From Candidatus Chloroheliales bacterium (lineage in GTDB: Bacteria; Chloroflexota; Chloroflexia; QHBQ01): 19,175 bases of DNA. The notes beneath the pieces are model-generated. The model was not told the DNA's origin. It made no database searches and saw only the letters and a list, made by a program, of their open reading frames with translations. This document shows positions 12,913 through 19,175 of the stretch, in pieces (the first letter of the stretch is position 1; each line of letters opens with the position of its first letter). The stretch covers positions 1 to 19,175 of the forward strand of contig QHBQ01000258.1 of the NCBI GenBank assembly GCA_003243865.1, given 5' to 3'. The translations under genes were made by a program, and so were the position numbers.

Positions 12913-15525
12913 CTACTCCTTTACGATTTGACCAAGCAGCGGGGCAACGCGCTTGCTCAGGCTGGTGGCGAGTAGTTCAGGGTTGCTGGCTTTGGCGGCC
13001 TTGCCCTTGCCGCTGTCACCACCCTTGACCTTCTTCTCAATCGCACGATCTACGATATGGTAAATCGCCAGCGGGTCGTCGGCAGCGGCGGTGGCGAGGT
13101 CAAGCAGCAACTCGTCGGCATCGGTGCTGGTAAGCTGGCGCGACAGTTGGTACAGCGCCCATAGCCTCTTGCTGATGTTCTCGAACGCAGCCTGGTTCTG
13201 CCGGTCGGGTCTCTCACTGCCCCAGTTGTTGCGGCGCTGCTCATACACTCGTTCGCCCTCATCGTCGCGGTAGGTTTCCAGACTGCGGTATTCATCGGTG
13301 GGTAGCAGCCAGCGCAGGTTGCGCGGGGTGCCGTCAACAAAGAAGGCGAGGCGGTTGTCGTCCATGTATTCGCCGGTGAACAGCGGCACCGGCGTGCGCG
13401 ACATTACCACACGACAGCCAAAGAAGTCGGCGACCATTAGCGCGTGGGTGAGGGCGAACAGAAACTGTTGCCCATAGTTCTTGCCCGGCGCGTTGAGCGG
13501 CAGGGTCGGTGTGTTGCCTATTGCGTCGCTGAAGTTGGGGATGCCGACCCCGTTTACTTTGGTCGAGTAGCCCACAAAGTCGCCACGGTCGGCCCTGTCC
13601 ATCGCGTTCACCTGACGCTTCAGCCCATAGTTCAGTTCCATGTCGAACTTCTCGCCCCAGTGTTGAAAGTAGCCGCCCGCTTGAAGGAAGAAGGCGGTGT
13701 TGTCTTCCCTGCTCGTTCCCTTCAACGCGACCCACATTGCGTCCAGATAGGTAGCGGTGAAGAAGGAGTAGGGGTAGAGGTGAAGATAAAAGCTGGTGTA
13801 TTCGCCACCGTGCTTGTCGCGGTGGCTGGGCCAGGCCAGCTTCTCCAGGATGAACTGGGCGCGGCAGAGTGGGCATATATTGCGGGCTGGTTCGCGCGAG
13901 GAGCCTCCCACCAACCGATTACTGAAGTTCTGCACTCCGATGCTGCTGGGTGCGTTGGCGATTACCCAGGTCTCAGTGGGCAGCGACGAACTGCAATTGC
14001 TGCACTGGCGATGTTCGTCCTTGATGTAGCGTTCAAGCTGCGCCTTGAAGTTGCGTGGCGCGTTGCTAGGGCCAACCTCAAGATTGGTGGCAAGGTAGGT
14101 GACGAAGTCGCGGCTGTCGGCGGGAGCAGCCTGATGTTCACCCGCGAGAGCAGCAACGTCGGCTAGCAGCCGCTCAAACAGCGTGTCAACCGTGTCGCCA
14201 GTGGGATTATCGCGGGCGATGAAGTAACCGCGCCGGTAGGGGTCTACCTGGTCGGCGAGTATCTGCTGCTCGGTAGCCAGGCCAAGTAGAGCGTAGACCC
14301 GCTGCCAGGGGGTTTGCTTGCCCAGGTTGACCTTGAGATGTCCTTCGAGCAGGTTGCGATAGGCAGCCGCAAGTTCGCCGCGCTGGAAAGCATCTTTCGA
14401 TAGCGGCACAATTGGTTGCGGGCCGGTCAGCAATGCGTTGGCGGATGCGGCAGTGGTGCTGGATTTGGTGGCCTCGGCGATGTCATCATGCAGTCGGGCG
14501 CTGTAGCCAGCGTGCCATTCTTCCTTGTAGCTTTTGCGCTCTACGATGCGGCGGATTTCGTACATGATGTCGCTGTAGCTGGCCCCGCCCTCAATGGCGG
14601 CGCGGTCAACCTTGATACCTACTGGGCTGGCCTTGATGAATTGGCTGATACTCGCGCCCTGCTTACCGGCCACCGCCTGGGCGACACGCTGGGCAACCGC
14701 CTCGGTGTCGGTAACAGACCAGCCAAACTGCTCGTCCGCAGGCAGCAAGTAGGCAACTCCTTCGGGGTAGTAGAGTAGATCAACGATGTGGGGCTGGCGA
14801 TCGCGCAGATAGGCGACCACGCAGTTGTGGATGATGTTGCTGAGGAGACCACGATTCTCGCCCAGCCGATGCGACACCCAGCGCCAGGGTTGCTCGGCGA
14901 CGGCATTGACCGACTGAAGGAAAGCCGCTTTGTGGTCGGCTTCGGCCAGGGTGTGGGAGAGATCGAGATTGTCGGCGGCGTACATCAGCTTGCCGAGTTG
15001 CACTAGCCGGTCGTAGTCCAGCACGTATAGCGGGCGATTACGGCGGTCGAGGTCTTCGAGTGGTTGCTTATCGTGCTGATGTAGCTGGGCAAGCAGGCGA
15101 ATGTCCTCGATATAGCCGCGCCAATCAGTTAGGAACCGCTCGATGTGCAGCCGCTCAAGCTCCCTGCTGATGTTGGCGACGGTGGCGATCTTGGCGTAAC
15201 TCTCCTTGCTGTCGCGCCCGCCGTATGGCGGTATCTTGTTGATGTCATGGACGGTGAAGGCGAGGAGCAGCAGCTGCTCCTCAAGCTCACTTATCTCGAC
15301 TACGCCAGCGACGCGCAGCTTGTGCAGTACGTTGATGCCGTCCATTGCGTGGGCGTAGTAGCTCTGGCCCTTCTTACCGCCACTCTGAAAGATGTAGCGG
15401 TAGCTGGTCATCGGCCCGGCAGCAACTTCGCTATAGTAGTCGGCCAACAAGTTACGCCCCCCGTCCTCATCAGTCCCTTCCATGATGCTACTGAGCCAGC
15501 TAAGTTGTGTTTCCGGTGCAGCCAT
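12913..15525 (-). CDS. cas10d: Cas10d (Csc3), large subunit with HD nuclease, short C-terminus
   Basis: Cas10d is the signature protein of subtype I-D: the large Cascade subunit, which also carries the HD nuclease for DNA cleavage. In the 870-aa protein the HD region has H59 (YYAHAMDG), H68, and H93-D94 (FTVHDINK). A zinc site is formed by C508, C511, C551 and C554. A palm-like stretch, GEYMDDNRLAFFVDG (718-732), follows. The start is the ATG at 15523-15525, because AGGAGGTG (15535-15542) lies nine bases upstream; the frame also extends to a GTG at 15582. It ends in TAG two codons before the in-frame cas11d-like ATG. The helical small-subunit part normally at the C-terminus is therefore a separate protein. 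Confidence 0.95.
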   Translation of the reverse strand: MAAPETQLSWLSSIMEGTDEDGGRNLLADYYSEVAAGPMTSYRYIFQSGGKKGQSYYAHAMDGINVLHKLRVAGVVEISELEEQLLLLAFTVHDINKIPPYGGRDSKESYAKIATVANISRELERLHIERFLTDWRGYIEDIRLLAQLHQHDKQPLEDLDRRNRPLYVLDYDRLVQLGKLMYAADNLDLSHTLAEADHKAAFLQSVNAVAEQPWRWVSHRLGENRGLLSNIIHNCVVAYLRDRQPHIVDLLYYPEGVAYLLPADEQFGWSVTDTEAVAQRVAQAVAGKQGASISQFIKASPVGIKVDRAAIEGGASYSDIMYEIRRIVERKSYKEEWHAGYSARLHDDIAEATKSSTTAASANALLTGPQPIVPLSKDAFQRGELAAAYRNLLEGHLKVNLGKQTPWQRVYALLGLATEQQILADQVDPYRRGYFIARDNPTGDTVDTLFERLLADVAALAGEHQAAPADSRDFVTYLATNLEVGPSNAPRNFKAQLERYIKDEHRQCSNCSSSLPTETWVIANAPSSIGVQNFSNRLVGGSSREPARNICPLCRAQFILEKLAWPSHRDKHGGEYTSFYLHLYPYSFFTATYLDAMWVALKGTSREDNTAFFLQAGGYFQHWGEKFDMELNYGLKRQVNAMDRADRGDFVGYSTKVNGVGIPNFSDAIGNTPTLPLNAPGKNYGQQFLFALTHALMVADFFGCRVVMSRTPVPLFTGEYMDDNRLAFFVDGTPRNLRWLLPTDEYRSLETYRDDEGERVYEQRRNNWGSERPDRQNQAAFENISKRLWALYQLSRQLTSTDADELLLDLATAAADDPLAIYHIVDRAIEKKVKGGDSGKGKAAKASNPELLATSLSKRVAPLLGQIVKE

Positions 15526-15600
15526 ATTCTGGTTCACCTCCTGTACTTTGGACTTTGCCTGTGGGGTAATTGTAACAACCACATATGTGCAGAATCCTGC

Positions 15601-16596
15601 TTACTTCTGTGGGTTACAATAGGTTTGGTAAAGATTCACCGCGATCTGGCAGAACTCGGCGACCCACTCTGGCGGCTCAAGCGCAACGCAGCCGTCACCG
15701 TAGGACAACAGTATGCGACGGGCCTCAAATAGGTCGTCGGTCTGGGCGGTGACGGTGGCGGAGCCGTCGGGATGGCGCTCTACCTGCTGGTTGGCAAAGT
15801 GCTGGCTGACCGAGTTGCGGGCAATCGCCACGCTGAGGCGATAGCGGATGGTGACCGGCTGCGGGCCGATGCGCTGGTGCTGGGCTAGGATGTTGCCCGC
15901 CTGGGCGCTACCTGGGATGATGTTATCGAGGCGGTAGGGTAGCTCCTTGTTGCGGCGAATATGCCAGCCATACAGGTAGACATGACCGCCGCGATATTCC
16001 AGTTTAAGCGGTTCAACTTCGTGCTGCCGCAGCTTGCCATCGCGGGGACTGTGATAGGTGAAGTTCAAGCGCACGCCTTTGGCAATCGCTTTCTCAATCT
16101 GGGCGGCGGTTTGCTGGTCGGTTTCGCTGTAGCTGCTGAGTTCGTGCAAATTGATGGTAAAGGCGCGGCGACGACTGGTGACGCTCTTGCGTTGCTCAGC
16201 GGGCAACAAGGCGAGCAGGTGTGCGAACAGGGCGCGGATGTCGTCGGCGTGAGGGATGCTGGCTTCGGCAAAGGTGTCGAGGACGATGGTGAGGGCGCTG
16301 AGATGGGCAGGCTCCAGCGACAGGCTGAAGGGTGAGTTACGCCAGGTGTAGATGCGGGTGCGATGGTCACAGTTAATCTCGCAGCCGATTGCCCTTATCG
16401 CTGCCAGGTCGCGGCGGAACTGAGCGTGCTGGGCGCTGCTCATTGTCCGCTGGTTGGGGGTTTCAGGGGCAAGCGCACCGCACTCCACCAACGCAGCGTA
16501 CAACTCGGCCTCGGTGTGGGGCCGGGTGTGCAGCAGGCTGAGGATTAATAGGCGGCGCTGATTGTTGACCCGCTGGGCGGTGGTATCGCTGCTCAT
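15601..16596 (-). CDS. WYL-domain transcriptional regulator of the cas operon
   Basis: The 331-aa protein has an N-terminal helix-turn-helix-like segment (residues 10-85, RLLILSLLHTRPHTEAELYAAL), a WYL domain (about 165-230: LNFTYHS, EVEPLKL, VYLYGWH, LPYRLDNI) and a WCX-type C-terminus. WYL proteins sense small ligands or nucleic acid and often control defence genes; Sll7009 of Synechocystis, next to a I-D system, is a related case. It is the first gene of the effector operon and is divergent from cas4, so it probably regulates the 16597-16782 intergenic region. The ATG at 16596 is preferred; a GTG at 16617 (338 aa) is possible, and neither has a strong SD. Confidence 0.85.
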   Translation of the reverse strand: MSSDTTAQRVNNQRRLLILSLLHTRPHTEAELYAALVECGALAPETPNQRTMSSAQHAQFRRDLAAIRAIGCEINCDHRTRIYTWRNSPFSLSLEPAHLSALTIVLDTFAEASIPHADDIRALFAHLLALLPAEQRKSVTSRRRAFTINLHELSSYSETDQQTAAQIEKAIAKGVRLNFTYHSPRDGKLRQHEVEPLKLEYRGGHVYLYGWHIRRNKELPYRLDNIIPGSAQAGNILAQHQRIGPQPVTIRYRLSVAIARNSVSQHFANQQVERHPDGSATVTAQTDDLFEARRILLSYGDGCVALEPPEWVAEFCQIAVNLYQTYCNPQK

Positions 16597-16661
16597 GGTT
16601 ACGGCTTTCTCGAACACGATGGAAAAATGACCAGGTGCTACATATTTGGGCTGCGAGATAG

Positions 16662-16690
16662 ATGTTACTACCGTCTAGCGCGTATGTCAA
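16662..16690 (-). promoter_or_regulatory. Promoter of the WYL-cas effector operon
   Basis: On the minus strand, TTGACA (16685-16690) lies 17 bp from TAACAT (16662-16667), a near-consensus sigma-70 promoter about 66 bases before the WYL start codon. Confidence 0.7.
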
Positions 16691-16750
16691 GCGGTTTAGC
16701 ACAGATTAGCCGAGCAATTTTGCGGCCTACTATCGAAAAGTCCACAATAT

Positions 16751-16770
16751 GGTAAGGTTTTCGGTAAGGT
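16751..16770. promoter_or_regulatory. Paired GGTAAGGT boxes before cas4, possible operator
   Basis: GGTAAGGT occurs at 16751-16758 and 16763-16770, a 12-base period (about one helical turn), directly in front of the cas4 SD. It could bind the divergently encoded WYL regulator. No clear cas4 promoter was found. Confidence 0.35.
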
Positions 16771-16782
16771 AGGAGGTGAGCA

Positions 16783-17457
16783 GTGAGCGAACAGCAGGGT
16801 GCACCGGAGTATATCCCAATTTCCTACCTCAATGCCTATGCCTATTGCCCGCGCCGCTTCTACTATGAGTTCACCCTGGGCGAGATGGTGGTGAACGAAC
16901 ACGTGCTGGAAGGGCAGCAACTACACGAGCGGGTTGACCAAGCGGGCTACAGTACACGGGGCGACAAACTTCAGATGCGGCGGGTCTACGTGTGTGCGCC
17001 GAAGCTGGGGTTGGCGGGCTACTGTGATTTGGTGGAGATGGAAGGCGCGGCGGGCGATTTGCCTACCCTGGCGCGGGCGGGGCTACTCTACCCGGTGGAA
17101 TATAAGAAGGGCAAGATGGGGCAGTGGCTGAACGACCACACCCAGCTATGCGCCCAGGCGTTGGCGCTGGAGGAGGCGCTCGATGTGCCAGCGGGTAGTA
17201 TTGGGCGCGGCTATCTCTTCTACTTCGGCTCGGCGCGGCGCGACGAGGTGGCAATTGATGAGGCGCTGCGTGAGCGCACGCTGATGATGATTGAGGAGGC
17301 GCGGCAGGTGGCAACACTGGACGAGCCGCCGCTGCCGATTACCAACCGGCGCAAGTGCCGCGACTGTTCGCTGGAGCCGATTTGTCTGCCCCGCGAGGTG
17401 CTAGCCTTTCATGCAGGCAATATTGGAGGGAAAGATGGCGATACTATACCTGACTGA
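16783..17457 (+). CDS. cas4: Cas4 exonuclease with Fe-S cluster
   Basis: Cas4 trims and orients prespacers, checking the PAM before Cas1-Cas2 integrates them. The 224-aa protein is RecB-like: H48 (LHERVD), D82 (GYCDLVE) and E106-x-K108 (PVEYKKGK) form the nuclease site. C22 (AYCPRRFYY) plus C192, C195 and C201 (KCRDCSLEPIC) hold the iron-sulfur cluster. It starts at a GTG with GGAGGTGA upstream. Its 3' end overlaps the chosen cas1 start by 23 bases, so translation of the two is coupled. It is divergent from the effector operon and begins the adaptation operon cas4-cas1-cas2. Confidence 0.95.
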   Translation: MSEQQGAPEYIPISYLNAYAYCPRRFYYEFTLGEMVVNEHVLEGQQLHERVDQAGYSTRGDKLQMRRVYVCAPKLGLAGYCDLVEMEGAAGDLPTLARAGLLYPVEYKKGKMGQWLNDHTQLCAQALALEEALDVPAGSIGRGYLFYFGSARRDEVAIDEALRERTLMMIEEARQVATLDEPPLPITNRRKCRDCSLEPICLPREVLAFHAGNIGGKDGDTIPD

Positions 17458-18568
17458 GGAGCGGGCGTGGGTGGGGCGCGAGGGTGATTGCCTGATTGTC
17501 CACATTCCGGAGCGGGACGATGATGGCGACAAGGGCGCGAGCAAGGGCAAGCGGGAGCGCAAGATGACCGTGCCGATGCTGAAGGTGGAAGAGGTGGTGG
17601 TGCTGGGCGATATTACCATGAGTACGCCTGCTTTGGCAGCGCTGCTTGAGGCGAAGGTATCGGTAACGTACCTGACGAAGTTCGGTCGCTATCTGGGTAG
17701 CCTGAGTCCGCAGCTGACCCGCAACTCACTGCTCCGCCTGGCGCAGCACGCGGCTCATGCCAGCCCTGAGCGGCGGATTATGATTGCCCGCCGGTTCGTG
17801 GTCGGCAAGCTGCGCAATATGCGTACCATCCTGATGCGCTACCATCGGCAAAGCCCCGACTCGCTGGTGGCCGCGCAAGTGGAGAGTCTGCGCCGCTGCA
17901 TCAGCGCGGCGGAGGATGCGAACCTGAAGCTGGTGGATGAAGCCATCGAGGAGAGCGGGGTTGACCGCGACCCTGAGCTTGAGCCGGGCGAGGTGGCGAG
18001 CGGGCGGATGAATGGGTTGGGACCGCTGCTCGGCTGTGAGGGCGCAGGCAGCGCGGCCTACTTCGGCGTGTTCGGCAGGCTGATAAAATGCGGCTGGGCG
18101 CATGGCTTCACCCGTCGAGTCCGCCGTCCGCCCACTGACCCGGTGAACGCGATGTTGTCCTATGGTTACACCATCCTCGGCACGCAAATCGCCAGCACGG
18201 TGGCGGCAGTGGGCCTTGACCCCTACATTGGCTACCTGCACTCGTCGCGCTACGGCAAACCGGCATTGGCGCTCGACCTGCTGGAGGAGTTTAGGCCAGT
18301 GATTGTGGATGCAGTGGTGCTGGGGCTGCTCAACAATCGGATGTTGGAAGAGAAGGACTTCGAGCGTGAGCTAAACAGCGTAAAGATGAGTGAGCGAGGG
18401 CGGCGGCTGTTCCTGGAGAAGTTCGAGGGGCGGATGCAGGAGGTGATTACCCATCCCACCTTCGAGTACAAGGTGCCGTATCGCCGCTGCATCGAGCTAC
18501 AGGCGCGGCTGCTGGGCAAGTACCTGACCGGCGAAGTGGACGAGTACATACCATTTACCGTGAGATGA
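17435..18568 (+). CDS. cas1: Cas1 integrase
   Basis: Cas1 is the metal-dependent integrase of spacer acquisition and works as a Cas1-Cas2 complex. In the 377-aa protein the active-site residues are E202 (LLGCEGAGSAAY), H269 (GYLHSSRYG) and D281/E284 (LALDLLEEFRP), all intact. The start at 17435 (MAILYLTEERAWVG) is typical and has GGAGG just upstream; an ATG at 17411 is an unlikely alternative. Two loops are longer than I would expect: a charged one at residues 27-43 (DDDGDKGASKGKRERK) and an acidic one near 173-194. It overlaps cas4 upstream and cas2 downstream. Confidence 0.97.
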   Translation: MAILYLTEERAWVGREGDCLIVHIPERDDDGDKGASKGKRERKMTVPMLKVEEVVVLGDITMSTPALAALLEAKVSVTYLTKFGRYLGSLSPQLTRNSLLRLAQHAAHASPERRIMIARRFVVGKLRNMRTILMRYHRQSPDSLVAAQVESLRRCISAAEDANLKLVDEAIEESGVDRDPELEPGEVASGRMNGLGPLLGCEGAGSAAYFGVFGRLIKCGWAHGFTRRVRRPPTDPVNAMLSYGYTILGTQIASTVAAVGLDPYIGYLHSSRYGKPALALDLLEEFRPVIVDAVVLGLLNNRMLEEKDFERELNSVKMSERGRRLFLEKFEGRMQEVITHPTFEYKVPYRRCIELQARLLGKYLTGEVDEYIPFTVR

Positions 18569-18579
18569 AGGGATTAGTG

Positions 18580-18894
18580 ATGAACGAGGCGAAGCTGGGG
18601 GCAAGGAGTGGCAAACAGACCACTTTCTACGTGGTGGCCTACGATATCTCCGACGACAAGAGGCGCACCCGGGTACACAAAGTGCTAAAAGGGTTTGGGC
18701 AGTGGACCGAGTATTCACTGTTCGAATGCTTCCTAACCAAGAAGGAGATGCTCCAGCTACGCGCCCGTCTGGACAAGCACCTCAACGCCGAGACTGACCG
18801 AGTACGTATCTATACTATCTGCGACAGCTGCCTGGACAAGATCGAGACGCTAGGCATCCCTCAGCCAGTAGAGCAGACCAGCTACGTGATATAA
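18580..18894 (+). CDS. cas2: Cas2 adaptation subunit
   Basis: Cas2 dimerises and bridges two Cas1 dimers during spacer integration. The core FYVVAYDISDDKRRTRVHKVLKGFG and TEYSLFECFL are standard, with the conserved aspartate in YDIS. The start at 18580 (104 aa) has AAGGGA six bases upstream. An ATG at 18565 overlaps the cas1 stop (ATGA) and would add five residues. The N-terminal 15 or so residues before FYVV are longer than in most Cas2 proteins. The stop is directly followed by the array 2 leader. Confidence 0.95.
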   Translation: MNEAKLGARSGKQTTFYVVAYDISDDKRRTRVHKVLKGFGQWTEYSLFECFLTKKEMLQLRARLDKHLNAETDRVRIYTICDSCLDKIETLGIPQPVEQTSYVI

Positions 18895-18976
18895 CCATTG
18901 CGAGAGGCGTAGCTGTGGCGAGGCCACGCACACCCTCTCGCAACCTAGTTTGAACACAAAACGGGGTGTTTTGATG

Positions 18977-19005
18977 TTGACAAAGTCGCAGAACGGCTAT
19001 ATAAT
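18977..19005 (+). promoter_or_regulatory. Perfect-consensus promoter of CRISPR array 2
   Basis: TTGACA (18977-18982), 17 bp, TATAAT (19000-19005). Predicted start near 19012, so the pre-crRNA begins with about 64 nt of leader, including the palindrome. Confidence 0.85.
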
Positions 19006-19028
19006 GGCACCAAATCGTGACCCTCTCG

Positions 19029-19056
19029 CAAAAAGCGCCTGCCAAGCACAGGCGCT
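19029..19056 (-). terminator. Antisense intrinsic terminator within leader 2
   Basis: AGCGCCTG (19034-19041) pairs with CAGGCGCT (19049-19056); on the minus strand the stem is followed by TTTTT. It would block antisense transcription from array 2 into cas2. Its counterpart is in leader 1. Confidence 0.5.
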
Positions 19057-19075
19057 ACGTTCAGATGACCGAGCG

Positions 19076-19175
19076 GTTGCAGAACCTCACATCGCGTCTG
19101 AGCGATTGAAACTTTATCAAGGCTGCCGTATTCGAACACTGGCACGAAGTTGCAGAACCTCACATCGCGTCTGAG
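19076..19175 (+). CRISPR. CRISPR array 2 (start only; cut by window end)
   Basis: One full 37-bp repeat (19076-19112), a 36-bp spacer (19113-19148) and 27 bases of a second repeat (19149-19175) are visible. The repeat begins GTTGCAGAACCTCACATCGC and ends GAGCGATTGAAAC. It differs from the array 1 repeat at seven positions, six of them in the 5' third and one in the loop; the stem and ATTGAAAC handle are the same, so one Cas6 should process both. It is transcribed on the plus strand from the leader promoter at 18977-19005. Confidence 0.95.

Larger units (their letters stand above)
18895..19075 (+). promoter_or_regulatory. Leader of CRISPR array 2
   Basis: A 181-bp leader between cas2 and the first repeat, homologous to leader 1. 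It opens with TTGCGAGAGG (18898-18907) mirrored by CCTCTCGCAA (18934-18943) around an inner GTGGC-GAG-GCCAC hairpin. CCTCTCGCAA recurs at 19022-19031. The palindrome AGCGCCTG-N7-CAGGCGCT (19034-19056) ends 19 bp before the first repeat. Confidence 0.88.

Noticed and set aside
972..12915. Recoding of TAG as a sense codon, suggested by in-frame TAGs in dnaN and at the end of cas10d
   Set aside because: TAG is also the normal stop of the cas11d-like gene (12466) and the 170-aa gene (132), and dnaN has an independent frameshift, so local mutation is simpler.
18945..19163. 72-aa minus-strand ORF over leader and array 2
   Set aside because: It runs through repeat, leader promoter and palindrome, and has no SD.

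Overview
This window holds a complete subtype I-D CRISPR-Cas locus with two CRISPR arrays, next to a small operon containing a damaged DNA polymerase III beta-clamp gene (dnaN). The genome is bacterial: Shine-Dalgarno (SD) sites of the AAGGAG type and sigma-70-like -35/-10 promoters are plain. High GC content and a I-D system with a WYL regulator would fit Chloroflexota or a similar phylum, but no taxonomic marker gene is present, so that is a low-confidence inference.

Layout. Positions 132-2846 (minus strand) carry an operon of an 84-aa protein, a doubtful 64-aa ORF, a 111-aa protein, a dnaN pseudogene and a 170-aa protein; none of the small proteins is recognisable. Positions 2870-3778 have no convincing protein gene. 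They hold two hairpin structures, a 37-bp direct repeat with a 37-bp gap, and a strong candidate for a short non-coding RNA (promoter, two GCAA-tetraloop hairpins, T-tract). Positions 3779-5501 are CRISPR array 1: 24 repeats and 23 spacers, read on the minus strand, with its leader at 5502-5680. The two leader-distal repeats are mosaic or degenerate.

Positions 5693-16596 (minus strand) form one long effector operon: WYL regulator, cas10d, a cas11d-like small-subunit ORF, csc2, csc1, cas3', cas6, and a NERD-UvrD helicase. Divergently on the plus strand lie cas4, cas1 and cas2 (16783-18894), then a leader (18895-19075) and the start of CRISPR array 2, cut off by the window end.

How it works together. 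Cas4-Cas1-Cas2 should acquire spacers into both arrays, because the two leaders are homologous over about 180 bp and share a palindrome placed exactly 19 bp from the first repeat. Cas6 cuts the repeats to leave an ATTGAAAC handle. Cas10d (with the HD nuclease), the Cas11d-like protein, Csc2 and Csc1 should form the Cascade complex, and the helicase-only Cas3' unwinds the target.

Most notable observations: cas10d and the cas11d-like ORF lie in the same reading frame, separated only by one TAG codon and two sense codons; a NERD-UvrD protein sits in the cas operon; array 1 has a decayed leader promoter while array 2 has a perfect one; the trailer repeats mix the two arrays' repeat types; and there is a candidate small RNA beside array 1.
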